In this document: piece after piece, positions 1-13,160 of the stretch | Layout of the letters: each line of letters opens with the position of its first letter | How positions within the stretch are numbered: the first letter of the stretch is position 1 | Assembly: GCF_029227915.1 (NCBI RefSeq) | Contig: NC_079876.1 | Span: forward strand, 37,679,828 to 37,743,827 | Origin: Hydractinia symbiolongicarpus | Taxonomy: Eukaryota; Cnidaria; Hydrozoa; Anthoathecata; Hydractiniidae | DNA: 64,000 nt | Reading direction: 5' to 3' | Notes under the pieces: generated by a model | Told to the model about the DNA's origin: nothing | What the model saw: the letters and a program-made list of their open reading frames with translations, nothing else | The model's database searches: none | Made by a program: the position numbers and the translations under genes

Positions 1-822
1 ACTGTGACCTTATAAATGTTATAAGTGAGACAAGTCGACTCCAAGAAGTAGCATTCTTCTTAATTTGAAATGATTGCCGAAACTCAGCGATTGCACTGGA
101 TGGTGTGGTAGCGCTTCAATTAAAAATTAAGATAAAAAAGTCATTTTTTACTGCGGGACCAATTCTAGCCATTATCGCGCGCTGAAGAAATAGCGACAGT
201 TTCGAAAACTACATTTCCTTGACTTTTTACCGGTGTCAGTTCGTTTGAGTTGCAACGGTTGGGTCAAATATTCGTACCAACATGTATTTAGCGATATTTT
301 TCTGATATTACTAGGTTGCATCGCTTTTAACAATGAAACGATTGACTGTGGGACTTAATTTAACAAACTTTAGACAGTGACCTGATAAATGTGATAAATG
401 AGACAACTGGACTCCAAGAAATAACATTCTTCTTAATTTGACGTGATTGCCGGAACTCAGCGATTACCCTGGGCGCTGTAGTAGCACTTCATTTAAAAAT
501 TTAGATAATTAAGTCATTCTTTACTGTAGGACCAATCCTATCCGTTATCGCGCACTGAAGAAATAGCGACAGTTTCAAAATCTACATTTCATTGACTTTC
601 TAACGGTGTCAGTTCGTTTGAGTTCCAACGGTTGGGTCACATACTCGTACCAACATGTATTTAGCGATATTTCTCTGATATTACTAGGTTGCATCGCTTT
701 TAACTATGAAACGATTGACTGTGGGACTTAATTGAACTAACTTTGGACTGTCACCTGATAAATGTGATAAAGGAGACAATTGGACTCCAAGAAATAACAT
801 TCTTCTTAATTTGACATGATTG
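1..822 (+). repeat. satellite array, left edge (about two 373-bp monomers)
   Basis: Head-to-tail monomers of the satellite that fills the window. Landmarks recur in fixed order: GGGACCAATCCTAGCC, a TCGCGCGCTGAAG block, GGTGTCAGTCCGTTTGAG, GGTCACATATTCGTACCAAC, then GCATCGCTTTTAAC, TGGGACTTAATTGAAC, TTGGACTCCAAGAAATAAC and GCGCTGTGGTAGCGC. The block is interrupted at about 822 by LINE A. No gene is seen. Confidence 0.95.
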
Positions 823-1031
823 TCTTTTCTTTTTCAAACCATGATGGCGGTCGAAGGCGGTCAATCGTACAGTTCACAAGTTTATGTTTTGGATTTGAAA
901 GGAAATTTATTGATTCAATCAGAGAAATTCACAAAAAAAGAAAAAGAGCGGACACAGATGCCGTAATGAATAATACAAAAGACTTAGAACCTGATGTAAT
1001 AAAGTCTTCATTGGAAACTTGGAAATTTTAA
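823..1031 (+). pseudogene. LINE A ORF2 remnant upstream of linker
   Basis: Open frame ending at 1031 whose first codons from 816 are satellite sequence. The decoded peptide is rich in Lys and Arg around KKRKR and ends in SLETWKF before tandem stops TAA TAG. Its position just before the linker fits the segment between the endonuclease and RT domains of a LINE ORF2. I recognise no catalytic motif. It lies in a different frame from the next fragment, so at least one frameshift separates them. It may also include unrelated filler at the 5' junction. Confidence 0.4.
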
Positions 1032-1038
1032 TAGTGTT

Positions 1039-1338
1039 ATGGAGGGTGGCATTATTCAAAATAAGAAATTTTGGAGCACTGTTAAACCTTTCCTTACTAA
1101 CAAATCAGGTAAGAGCTCTAATGAAATTATGATTGTTCACGATGATATTATAGTAACGGATGAAAATGAATTAGCGAAAATTTTCAATGAAGAGTACATA
1201 CATATAGTTGAAAAATATAGTGGAGTTAAACCAATGTCGCTACGAAATTATCAATCTGAAAATAGAAATGAAGTTATCTCAAAGATTCTGGAAACATATA
1301 AAAGTCACCCTAGTATCTTGAAATTAAAAATTCACTAA
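1039..1338 (+). pseudogene. LINE A ORF2 linker fragment (pre-RT domain)
   Basis: This 99-codon fragment carries KKFWSTVKPFLTNKS near residues 9-23, then an acidic stretch with VTDENELAKIFNEEYIHIVE at about 39-58, then SHPSILK near the end. This order is typical of the linker between endonuclease and RT in CR1/Jockey-like LINE ORF2 proteins. The frame closes at 1338 in KLKIH-stop. Reading the next frame from about 1320 continues the expected protein (NSLIDQNNEMLFNF) into the following piece, which shows a single-base frameshift near 1310-1325. It is a degraded part of one ancestral ORF2. Confidence 0.8.
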
Positions 1339-1355
1339 TTGATCAAAATAATGAA

Positions 1356-1738
1356 ATGTTGTTTAACTTTAAGGAAGTCTCGGAAAATGAAGTCTCTAAA
1401 CTTTTCGGGGATCTAAAAGTAGGTGTGGCATCTGGAGAGGACAAGATAACGGCTAAAATGGTGAAGTTAGCAAAACCTTATTTGATAAAACCCTTAACAA
1501 TGCCATTAACAACAGTAATTGTCTTTCTGTTTTTCCGAGGAGAGCCAAACGCGCTACTGTATCCCCTATTGATAAAGGCGGGAAAGATAAATTATGTGTA
1601 AACAACTATAGACCAGTCAGCATTTCAAATATATTTTCAAAATTTTATGAGATAATAATTAAATCTCAAATTGTTGATTATATTGATAAAAAACTTTCAG
1701 AATTTTTATCAGCCTATAGGGAATCATATGGGACATAA
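1356..1738 (+). pseudogene. LINE A ORF2: RT fingers region with frameshift and stop
   Basis: The frame opens with FNFKEVSENEVSKLFGDLK, then SGEDKITAKMVKLA, the usual start of a LINE RT domain. A shift in the T-rich stretch at about 1520-1534 breaks it and the original frame ends at 1601. In the new frame the expected PRRAKRATVSPIDKGGKD and NNYRPVSI motifs appear (about 1535-1630), followed by FLSAYRESYGT and then TAA at 1736-1738. That stop sits where related copy B has a Gln codon (NTQHVLIRLL), so a CAA to TAA change is likely. After the stop the same frame continues into the palm fragment. Confidence 0.85.
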
Positions 1739-1756
1739 CATGTACTTATAAGATTA

Positions 1757-2935
1757 TTGGAAGAATGGAAACAAAAATTAGATAAAGATTACGTAGTTGG
1801 TGCAGTTTTAATGGATCTATCTAAAGCTTTTGATTGCGTGCCTCATGATTTACTTATTGCTAAATTAAATGCCTATGGCTTTAGCCAGGATGCCCTACTT
1901 CTAATTTTATCGTACCTTTCTGACAGAGAGCAATCTACCCGCATAAATAATCAGCATAGTCTTTTCCAATTAATTCTGTCTGGAGTACCCCAAGGATCAA
2001 TTTTAGGACCTATTTTATTTAACATTTTTATTAATGACTTTTTTTATTTTATTAAAAAAGCCAGTGTACACAATTATGCTGATGACAATTCCCTTTCTGC
2101 TTTCTCAAACTCAATTTCAAACTTAATTAAACTTTTAGAATGTGAATCTAATATAGCACTAGTGTGGTTGAAAAATAACAAAATGATGGCGAATCCAAAA
2201 ACATTTCAATCAATCATTGTCACCAGAGATAAATGTAACAATTGTGATTTAGTGGTAAAAATTGGTGACAAGTTAATTAAAACAGAAAGCGAAGTTAAAT
2301 TACTAGGAGTGACCATTGATAATGGCTTGAATTTCGACTCTCACATTTCTAAACTTATCAAAAAATCATCAGCACAATTGAATGCACTGTTTAGACTTAG
2401 CACGTTTTTATCTCACAAAGCCAAATTAGCGCTGGTACAAAGTTTTATATACTCTAACTTTAATTATTGCCCTTTAGTATGGAATTTCTCTTCATATAAA
2501 TCTTTGTTGAGAATTGAACAAATTCAGAAGAGAGCTTTACGTTTCTTATTAAATGATAATGATAGTACTTACGACGAACTCCTTTTGAAAGCAGGAAAAT
2601 ACCAAATGAGCGTCTATAGACTTAAAACATTATGTACAGAAATATATAAGACTTTGCACGAACTCAATCCGACATACATTAAAGATATCTTTAAATTGCA
2701 TGGGAGTGGTAGACCAGTGAGATCACAAAATGTTAATAATTTAACAGTCCCAAATATAGATACCGTTAGTTTTGGAACAAAAAGTCTCTCTTCCCTGGGG
2801 TCAAAAATATGGAATAAATTACCCAACCACTCGAAATCCTCAGAGTCTCTTAGTACTTTTAAAAATGCGATCAAAAGTTGGAATGGAAGTAAATGTTTTT
2901 GTGAGGTTTGTGAATTGTCCCAAACACGCTTTTAG
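1757..2935 (+). pseudogene. LINE A reverse transcriptase palm, thumb and C-terminus (392 codons)
   Basis: Longest surviving piece of LINE A ORF2. RT motif A is MDLSKAFD (residues 19-26), with the metal-binding Asp at 20; SGVPQGSILGP is at 75-85; the catalytic YADD is at 107-110; KLLGVTID is at 181-188. The downstream region has YSNFNYCPLVW (232-242), GRPVRSQ (318-324) and a Cys cluster C380-x-C382-x2-C385 just before the end. The RT would copy element RNA at a nicked target. The Met at 1757 is only the first after the stop at 1736, not a native start; the frame is truly continuous with the preceding fragment. Catalytic residues are intact, but the element lacks its endonuclease and has upstream breaks. 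Confidence 0.93.
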
Positions 2936-3033
2936 TAAAATTTTACTCTTTTTTGTATATATAAAAATTTAAAAATATTTTCTCTCATTCAATTAATATT
3001 ATTTAATATTATTTCTATTTGCACTTTAATTTC

Positions 3034-3114
3034 AGTCGGTTTTGATTATCACTACTTTTTAGAGCTATGCATATAATTTTTCTTTTCACGAAACTTGTAT
3101 ATAATAAACCGACT
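3034..3114 (+). other. LINE A 3'-UTR terminal stem
   Basis: AGTCGGTTT at 3034-3042 is perfectly complementary to AAACCGACT at 3106-3114, giving a 9-bp stem closing an AT-rich loop of about 63 nt, a few bases before the 3' end of the element. LINE B has a comparable stem in the same place. In LINEs, 3' structures can be recognised by the element's own RT; that role is inferred here. Confidence 0.6.
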
Positions 3115-3126
3115 ATAAATAAATTT

Positions 3127-3138
3127 ACAAACAAACAA
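3127..3138 (+). repeat. (ACAA)3 tail at the 3' end of LINE A
   Basis: Three ACAA units follow ATAAATTT at the element's 3' end and abut the satellite. The tail type differs from those of LINE B (AAG) and LINE C (AATC), which suggests a short microsatellite-like tail made during priming rather than poly(A). Confidence 0.7.
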
Positions 3139-6100
3139 TTGCCGAAACTCAGCAATTACACTGGGCGCTGTGGTACCGCTTTATTTAAGAATTAAGATAA
3201 AAAAGTCATTCCTTACTGCGGGACCAATCCTAGCCGTTATCGCGCGCTGAAGAAATAGCAACAGCTTCAAAAACTACACTTCATTGACTTTCTAACGGTG
3301 TCAGTCCGTTTGAGTTACAACGGTTGGGTCACATATTCGTACCAACATGTATTTAGCGATATTTTTCTGATATTACTAGGTTGCATCGCTCTTAACAATG
3401 AAACGATTGACTGTGGGACTTAATTGAACAAACTTTGGACTGTGACCTAATAAATGTGATAAATGAGAAAATTGGACTCCAAGAAATAACATTTTTCTCA
3501 ATTTGACATGATTGCCGGAACTCAGCAATTACACTGGGCGCTGTGGTAGCACTTCATTTAAAAATTTAGATTAATTAGTAATTTTTTACTGTGGGACCAA
3601 TCCTAGCCATTATCGCGCGCTGAAGAAATAGCGACTGTTTCGAAAACTAAATTTCATTGACTTTTTAACGGTGTCAGTCCGTTTGAGTTACAACGTTTGG
3701 GTCACCTATTCGTACCAACATGTGTTTAGCGATATATTTCTGATATTACTAGGTTGCATCGCTTTTAACAATGAAACGATTGAATGTGGGACCTAATTGA
3801 ACAAACTTTGGACTGTGACCTGATAAATGTGATAAAGGAGACAATTGGACTCCAAGAAATAACATTCTTCTTAATTTGTCATGATTGCCGGAACTCACCG
3901 ATTACACTGGGTGCTGTGGTGGCGCTTCATTTAAAAATTTAGATAAATAAGTCATTCTATACTGTCTGACCAATCCTATCTGTTATCGCACGCGGAAGAA
4001 ATAGCGACAGTTTCAAAAACTACATTTCATTGACTTTCTAACGGTGTCAGTCCGTTTGCGTTACAACGGTCGGGTCACATATTCGTACCAACATGTATTT
4101 AGCGATATTTTTCTGATATTACTAGGTTGCATCGCTTTTAACTATGAAACGATTGACTGTGGGACTTAATTGAACTAACTTTGGACTGTGACCTAATAGA
4201 TGTGAGAAATGAGAAATTTGGACTCCAAGAAATAACATTCTTCTCAATTTGACATGATTGCCGGAACTCAGGGATTACACTGGGCGGTGTGGTAGCGCTT
4301 CATTTAAAAATTTAGATTAATAAGTCATTTTTAACTGTGGGACCAATCCTAGCCGTTATCGCGCGCTGAAGAAATAGCGACAGTTTCAAAAACTACATTT
4401 CACTGACTTTCTAACGGTGTCAGTCCGTTTGAGTTACAACGGTTGGGTCACATATTCGTACCAACATGTATTTAGCGATATTTTTCTGATATTACTAGGT
4501 TGCATCGCTTTTAACAATGAAACGATTGACTGTCGGACTTAATTGAACAAACTTTGGACTGTGACCTAATAAATGTGATAAATGAGAAAATTGGACTCCA
4601 AGAAATAACATTCTTCTCAATTTGACATGATTGCCGGAACTCAGCGATTACACTGGGCGCTGTGGTAGCACTTTATTTAAAAATTTAGATAAATCAGTCA
4701 TTCTATACTGTCTGACCAATCCTATCTGTTATCGCACGCTGAAGAAATAGCGACAGTTTCAAAAACTACATTTCATTGACTTTCTAACGGTGTCAGTCCG
4801 TTTGCGTTACAACGGTCGGGTCACATATTCGTACCAACATGTATTTAGCGATATTTTTCTGATATTACTAGGTTGCATCGCTTTTAACTATGAAACGATT
4901 GACTGTGGGACTTAATTGAACTAACTTTGGACTGTGACATAATAGATGTGATAAATGAGAAATTTGGACTCCAAGAAATAACATTCTTCTAAATTTGAAA
5001 TGATTGCCGGAACTCAGCGATTACACTGGGCGGTGTGGTAGCGCTTCATTTAAAAATTTAGATTAATAAGTCATTTTTTACTGTGGGACCAATCCTAGCC
5101 GTTATCGCGCGCTGAAGAAATAGCGACAGTTTCAAAAACTACATTTCATTGACTTTCTAACGGTGTCAGTCCGTTTGAGTTACAATGGTTTGGTCACATA
5201 TTCGTACCAACATGTATTTAGCGATATTTTTCTGATATTACTAGGTTGCATCGCTTTTAACAATGAAACGATTGACTGTAGGACTTAATTGAACAAACTT
5301 TGGACTGTGACCTAATAAATGTGGTAAATGAGAAAATTGGACTCCAAGAAATAACATTCTTTTCAATTTGACATGATTGCCGGAACTTAACGATTACACT
5401 GGGCGCTGTGGTAGCGCTTCAATTAAAAATTAAGATAAAAAAGTCATTTTTTACTGCGGGACCAATCCTAGCCGTTATCACGCGCTGAAGAAATAGCGAC
5501 AGTTTCGAAAATTACATTTCATTGACTTTTTAACGGTGTCAATCCGTATTAGTTACAATGGTTGGGTCACCTATTCGTACCAACATGTGTTTAGCGATAT
5601 TTTTCTGATATTACTAGGTTGCATCGCTTTTAACAATAAAACGATTGACTGTGGGACTTAATTGAACTAACTTTGGACTGTGACCTGATAAATGTGATAA
5701 ATGAGACAATTGGACTGCAAGAAATAACATTCTTCTTAATTTGACGGGATTTCCGGAACTCAGCGATTACACTGAGCGCTGTGGTAGCGCTTTATTTAAA
5801 AATTTACTTAAATAAGTCATTCTTCACTGTGGGACCAATCCTAGCCGTTATCGCGCACTGAAGAAATATCGACAGTTTCAAAAACTAAATTTCATTGACT
5901 TTCTAACGGTGTCAGTCCGTTTGAGTTACAACGGTTGGGACACATATTCGTACCAACATGTATTTAGCGATATTTTTCTGATATTACTATGTTGCATCGC
6001 TTTTAACAATGAAACGATTGACTGTGGGACTTAATTTAACAAACTTTAGACTGTGACCTAATAAATGTGATAAATGAGAAAATTGGACACCAAGAAATAA

Positions 6101-9100
6101 CATTCTTCTTAATTTGACGGGATTGCCGGAACTCAGCGATTACACGGGGCGCTGTGGTAGCGCTTCATTTAAAAATTTAGATAAATAAGTCATTCTTTAC
6201 TGTGGGTTAACAATGAAACGATTGACTGTGGGACTTAATTGAACAAACTTTGGACTGTGACCTAATAAATGTGATAAATGAGAAAATTGGACTCCAAGAA
6301 ATAACATTCTTCTTAATTTGTCATGATTGCCGGAACTCACCGATTACACTGGGTGCTGTGGTGGCGCTTCATTTAAAAATTTAGATAAATAAGTCATTCT
6401 ATACTGTCTGACCAATCCTATCTGTTATCGCACGCGGAAGAAATAGCGACAGTTTCAAAAACTACATTTCATTGACTTTCTAACGGTGTCAGTCCGTTTG
6501 CGTTACAACGGTCGGGTCACATATTCGTACCAACATGTATTTAGCGATATTTTTCTGATATTACTAGGTTGCATCGCTTTTAACTATGAAACGATTGACT
6601 GTGGGACTTAATTGAACTAACTTTGGACTGTGACCTAATAGATGTGATAAATGAGAAATTTGGACTCCAAGAAATAACATTCTTCTCAATTTGACATGAT
6701 TGCCGGAACTCAGCGATTACACTGGGCGGTGTGGTAGCGCTTCATTTAAAAATTTAGAATAATAAGTCATTTTTAACTGTGGGACCAATGCTAGCCGTTA
6801 TCGCGCGCTAAAGAAATAGCGACAGTTTCAAAAACTACATTTCCCTGACTTTCTAACGGTGTCAGTCCGTTTGAGTTACAACGGTTGGGTCACATATTCG
6901 TACCAACATGTATTTAGCGATATTTTTCTGATATTACTAGGTTGCATCGCTTTTAACAATGAAACGATTGACTGTCGGACTTAATTGAACAAACTTTGGA
7001 CTGTGACCTAATAAATGTGATAAATGAGAAAATGGGACTCCAAGAAATAACATTCTTCTCAATTTGACATGATTGCCGGAACTCAGCGATTACACTGGGC
7101 GCTGTGGTAGCACTTCATTTAAAAATTTAGAATAATTAGTAATTTTTTACTGTGGGACCAATCCTAGCCATTATCGCGCGCTGAAGAAATAGCGACTGTT
7201 TCGAAAACTAAATTTCATTGACTTTTTAACGGTGTCAGTCCGTTTGAGTTACAACGTTTGGGTCACCTATTCGTACCAACATGTGTTTAGCGATATTTTT
7301 CTGATATTACTAGGTTGCATCGCTTTTAACAATGAAACGATTGAATGTGGGACTTAATTGAACTAACTTTGGACTGTGACCTGATAAATGTGATAAAGGA
7401 GACAATTGGACTCCAAGAAATAACATTCTTCTTAATTTGACATGATTGCCGGAACTCACCGATTACACTGGGTGCTGTGGTGGCGCTTTATTTAAAAATT
7501 CAGATAAATCAGTCATTGTATACTGTCTGACCAATCCTATCTGTTATCGCACGCTGAAGAAATAGCGATAGTTTCAAAAACTACATTTCATTGACTTTCT
7601 AACGGTGTCAGTCCGTTTGCGTTACAACGGTCGGGTCACATATTCGTACCAACATGTATTTAGCGATATTTTTCTGATATTACTAGGTTGCATCGCTTTT
7701 AACTATGAAACGATTGACTGTGGGACTTAATTGAACTAACTTTGGACTGTGACCTAATAGATGTGATAAATGAGAAATTTGGACTCCAAGAAATAACATT
7801 CTTCTAAATTTGACATGATTGCCGGAACTCAGCGATTACACTGGGCGGTGTGGTAGCGCTTCATTTAAAAATTTAGAATAATAAGTCATTTTTAACTGTG
7901 GGACCAATCCTAGCCGTTATCGCGCGCTGAAGAAATAGCGACAGTTTCAAAAACTACATTTCACTGACTTTCTAACGGTGTCAGTCCGTTTGAGTTACAA
8001 CGGTTGGGTCACATATTCGTACCAACATGTATTTAGCGATATTTTTCTGATATTACTAGGTTGCATCGCTTTTAACAATGAAACGATTGACTGTCGGACT
8101 TAATTGAACAAACTTTGGACTGTGACCTAATAAATGTGATAAATGAGAAAATTGGACTCCAAGAAATAACATTCTTCTTAATTTGACATGATTGCCGGAA
8201 CTCACCGATTACACTGGGTGCTGTGGTGGCGCTTTATTTAAAAATTTAGATAAATCAGTCATTCTATACTGTCTGACCAATCCTATCTGTTATCGCACGC
8301 TGAAGAAATAGCGACAGTTTCAAAAACTACATTTCATTGACTTTCTAACGGTGTCAGTCCGTTTGCGTTACAACGGTCGGGTCACATATTCGTACCAACA
8401 TGTATTTAGCGATATTTTTCTGATATTACTAGGTTGCATCGCTTTTAACTATGAAACAATTGACTGTGGGACTTAATTGAACTAACTTTGGACTGTGACC
8501 TAATAGATGTGATAAATGAGAAATTTGGACTCCAAGAAATAACATTCTTCTAAATTTGACATGATTGCCGGAACTCAGCGATTACACTGGGCGGTGTGGT
8601 AGCGCTTCTTTTAAAAATTTAGATTAATAAGTCATTTTTTACTGCGGGACCAATCCTAGCCGTTATCGCGCGCTGAAGAAATAGCGACAGTTTCAAAAAC
8701 TACATTTCATTGACTTTCTAACGGTGTCAGTCCGTTTGCGTTACAACGGTCGGGTCACATATTCGTACCAACATGTATTTAGCGATATTTTTCTGATATT
8801 ACTAGGTTGCATCGCTTTTAACTATGAAACGATTGACTGTGGGACTTAATTGAACTAACTTTGGACTGTGACCTAATAGATGTGATAAATGAGAAATTTG
8901 GACTCCAAGAAATAACATTCTTCTAAATTTGACATGATTGCCGGAACTCAGCGATTACACTGGGCGGTGTGGTAGCGCTTCATTTAAAAATTTAGATTAA
9001 TAAGTCATTTTTTACTGTGGGACCAATCCTAGCCGTTATCGCGCGCTGAAGAAATAGCGACAGTTTCAAAAACTACATTTCATTGACTTTCTAACGGTGT

Positions 9101-10800
9101 CAGTCCGTTTGAGTTACAATGGTTGGGTCACATATTCGTACCAACATGTATTTAGCGATATTTTTCTGATATTACTAGGTTGCATCGCTTTTAACAATGA
9201 AACGATTGACTGTGGGACTTAATTGAACAAACTTTGGACTGTGACCTAATAAATGTGATAAATGAGAAAATTGGACTCCAAGAAATAACATTCTTCTAAA
9301 TTTGACATGATTGCCGGAACTTAACGATTACACTGGGCGCTGTGGTAGCACTTCATTTAAAAATTTAGATTATATAGTCATTTTTTACTGTGGGACTAAT
9401 CCTAGCCATTATCGCGCGCTGAAGAAATAGCGACTGTTTCGAAAACTAAATTTCATTGACTTTTTAACGGTGTCAGTCCGTTTGAGTTACAACGTTTGGG
9501 TCAACTATTCGTACCAACATGTGTTTAGCAATATTTTTCTGATATTACTAGGTTGCATCGCTTTTAACAATGAAACGATTGAATGTGGGACTTAATTGAA
9601 CTAACTTTGGACTGTGACCTGATAAATGTGATAAAGGAGACAATTGGACTTCAAGAAATAACATTCTTCTAATTTGACATGATTGCCGGAACTCACAGAT
9701 TACACTGGGTGCTGTGGTAGCGCTTCAATTAAAAATTAAGATAAAAAAGTCATTTTTTACTGCGGGACCAATCCTAGCCGTTATCGCGCGCTGAAGAAAT
9801 AGCGACAGTTTCAAAAACTACATTTCATTGACTTTTTGACGGTGTCAGTCCGTTTGAGTTACAACGGTTGGGTCACCTATTCGTACCAACATGTGTTTAG
9901 CGATATTTTCTGATATTACTAGGTTGCATCGCTTTTAACAATGAAACGATTGACTGTGGGACTTAATTGAACTAACTTTGTATTGTCACCTGATAAATGT
10001 GATAAAGGAGACAATCGGACTCCAAGAAATAACACTCTTCTTAATTTGACATGATTGCCGAAACTCAGCGATTACACTGGGCGCTGTGGTACCGCTTCAT
10101 TTAAGAATTAAGATAAAAAAGTCATTCTTTACTGTGGGACCAATCCTAACCGTTATCGCGCGTTCAAGAAATAGCAACAGTTTCAAAAACCATATTTCAT
10201 TGACTTTCTAACGGTTTTAGTCCGTTTGAGTTACAACGGTTGGGTCACATATTCGTACCAACATGTGTTTAGCGATATTTTCCTGATATTACTAGGTTGC
10301 ATCGCTTTTAACTATGAAACGATTGACTGTGGGACTTAATTGAACTAACTTTGGACTGTGACCTAATAAATGTGATAAATGAGATCATTGGACTCCAAGA
10401 AATAACATTATTCTTAATTTGACGTGATTGCCGAAACTCAGCGATTACACTGGGCGCTGTGGTACCGCTTCATTTAAGAATTAAGATAAAAAACTCATTT
10501 TTTTACTGTGGGACCAATCCTAGCCGTTATCGCGCGCTGAAGAAATAGCAACAGTTTCAAAAACTACATTTCATTGACTTTCTAACAGTGTCAGTCCGTT
10601 TAAGTTACAACGGTTGGGTCACATATTCGAATCAACATGTATTTAGCGATATTTTTCTGATATTACTAGGTTGCATTGCTTTTAACAATGAAACGATTGA
10701 TTGTGGGACTTAATTGAACTAACTTTGGACCATGACCTAATAAATGTGATAAATGAGATCATTGGACTCCAAGAAATAACATTCTTCTTAATTTGACGTG
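3138..10800 (+). repeat. satellite array, left domain (about 20 monomers)
   Basis: Continuous head-to-tail 373-bp monomers. A domain-specific subtype carries GTCTGACCAATCCTATCTG, with GTCTGAC at 3964, 4710, 6406, 7525 and 8271. Spacings are 746, 1696, 1119 and 746, that is two or three monomers except where a deletion intervenes. Segments are reused: the stretch around 3878 recurs 2,442 bp downstream at 6320, and around 7105 sequence matching about 3541 takes over. No gene is seen. Confidence 0.93.
6200..6212 (+). other. deletion scar inside a satellite monomer
   Basis: At about 6206 the sequence passes directly from TTTACTGTGGG to TTAACAATGAAACG, skipping the central half of the monomer (the CCTAGCC to GCATCGC interval). 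It explains the off-register 1,696-bp subtype spacing in this region. Confidence 0.85.
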
Positions 10801-13160
10801 ATTGTTGGAACTCAGCGATTGCACTGGGCGCTGTGGTAGCGCTTCATTTTAAAGTTTAGATATATAAGTCATTCTTTAATGGGCGACCAATTCTATCCGT
10901 TATCGCGCGCTAAAGAAATAGCGAGAGTTTCAAAAACTACATTTCATTAACTTTCTAACCGTGTCAGTCTGATTCAGTTACAACGGTTGGGTCACATATT
11001 CGTGCCAACATGTATTTAGCGATATTTTTCTGTTAATACTAGGTTGCATCGCTTTTAACTATGAAACGATTGACTGTGGGACTTAATTGAACTAACTTTG
11101 CACTGTCACCTGATAAATGTGATAAAGGAGACTAGAATTAAGCTAAAAAAAGTCATTTTTTTACTGTGGGACCAATCCTAGCCGTTAGCGCGCGCTGAAC
11201 AAAGAGCGATAGTTTCAAAAGCTACATTTCATTGACTTTCTAACGGTGTCAGTCCGTGTGAGTTACAACGGTTGGGTCACATATTCGTACGAACATGTAT
11301 TTAGCGATATTTTTCTGATATTACTAGGTTGCATGGCTTTTAACTATGAAACGATTGACTGTGGGACTTAATTGAACTAACTTTGCACTGTCACCTGATA
11401 AATGTGATAAAAGAAACAATTGGACTCCAAGAAATAACATTCTTTTTAATTTGACATGATTGCCGAAACTCAGCGGTTACTCTGGGCGCTGTGGTAGCGC
11501 TTCATTTAAGAATTATGACAAAAAAATTCATTTTTTTACTGTGGGACCAATGCTAGCCGTTAGCCCGCGCTGAAGAAATAGCAATAGTTTCAAGAACTAC
11601 ATTTCATTGACTTTTTAACGGTGTCAGTCCGTTTGAGTTACAACGGTTTGGTCACATATTCGTACCAACATGTATTTAGCGATATTTTTCTGATATTACT
11701 AGGTTGCATCTCTTTAAACAATGAAACGATTGACTGTGGTACTAAATTGAACTGATTTTGGACAGTGACCTTATATATGTTATAAGTGAGACAAGTGGAC
11801 TCCCAGAAATAACATTCTTCTTAATTTGACATGATTGCCGGAACTCAGCGATTACAATGGGCGCTGTGGTAGCGCTTCATTTAAAAATTTAGATAAATAA
11901 GTCATTCTTTACTGTGGGATCAATCCTATCCGTTATCGGGCGCTGAAGAAACAGCGATAGTTTCAAAAGCTACATTTCACTGACTTTGTAACGTTGTCAG
12001 TCCGTTTGAGTTACAACGATTGGGTCACATATACGTACCAACATGTATTTAGCGATATTTTTCTAACATTACTAGTTTGCATCGCTTTTAACTATGAAAC
12101 GATTGACTGTGGGACTTAATTGAACTAACTTTGCACAGTCACCTGATAAATGTGATGAAGGAGACAATTGGACTCCAAGAAATAACATTCTTCTTAATTT
12201 GACATGATTGCCGAAACTCAGTGATTACACTTGGCGCTGTGGTAGCGCTTCATTTAAGAATTAAGCTAAAAAAAGTCATTTTTTTACTGTAGGACCAATC
12301 CTAGCCGTTAGCACGCGCTGAACAAAGAGCGATAGTTTCAAAAGCTACATTTCATTTACTTTGTAACCGTGTCAGTCCGTTTGAGTTACAACGATTGGGT
12401 CACATATACGTACCAACATGTATTTAGCGATATTTATCTGACATTACTAGGTTGCATTGCTTTTAACAGTGAAACCATTGACTGTGGGACTTAATTGAAC
12501 TAACTTTGGACTGTGACCTGATAAATGTGATAAATGAGACCAATGGATTCCAAGAAATAACATTCTTCTTAATTTGACGTGATTGTTGGTACTCAGCGAT
12601 TCCACTGGGCGCTGTGGTATCGCTTCATTTAAAAATCTCGATATATAATTCATTCTTTAATGTGCGACCAATCCTATCCGTTATCGCGCGCTGAAGAAAT
12701 AGCGAGAGTTTCTAAAACTACATTTCATTGACTTTCTAACGGTGTCAGTCCGTTTCAGTTACAACGGTTGGGTCACATATTCCTGCCAACATGTATTTAG
12801 CGATATCTTTCTGATATTACTAGATTGCATCGCTTTTAACTATGAAACGATTGCCTGTGGGACTTAATTGCACTAACTTCGCACTGTCACTTAATAAATG
12901 TGATAAAGGAGACAATTGGACTCCAAGAAATAACATTCTTCTTAATTTGACATGATTGCGGAAACTCAGTGATTACACTGGGCGCTGTGGTAGCGCTTCA
13001 TTTAAGAATTAAGCTAAAAAAAACAATTTTTTACTGTGGGACCTATCCTAGCCGTTAGCACGCGCTGAACAAAGAGCGATAATTTCAAAAGCTACATTTC
13101 ATTGACGTTCTAACGGTGTCAGTCCGTTTGAGTTACAACGGTTGGGTCACATATTCGTAC
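10801..13160 (+). repeat. satellite array, start of central domain
   Basis: Monomers in which a new subtype appears, marked by TTTAGATATATAAG followed by a variant of AATGTGCGACC (first seen near 10856-10890). This subtype recurs down to about 38.6 kb. A monomer is truncated at about 11133, where GGAGAC joins TAGAATTAAGC. No gene is seen. Confidence 0.92.

Larger units (their letters stand above)
823..3137 (+). mobile_element. LINE A: 5'-truncated, degraded non-LTR retrotransposon
   Basis: Non-satellite sequence replaces the repeat after ATTG (819-822), and the satellite resumes with ATTGCCGAAACTC at 3138, so a 4-bp ATTG target-site duplication (819-822 / 3138-3141) is plausible. In order it holds a basic fragment, the linker before the reverse transcriptase (RT), the RT fingers and palm, the thumb and C-terminal region, an AT-rich 3' UTR, and a short (ACAA)3 tail. 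No apurinic endonuclease domain is present, so the copy is 5' truncated. Several frameshifts and a stop inactivate it. Family knowledge: the RT looks like the CR1/Jockey group. The exact clade is not resolved here. Confidence 0.93.

Noticed and set aside
2614-2972. Short open frames overlapping LINE A (minus strand 2614-2874; plus strand 2772-2972)
   Set aside because: They are shadows of the RT reading frame in other frames.
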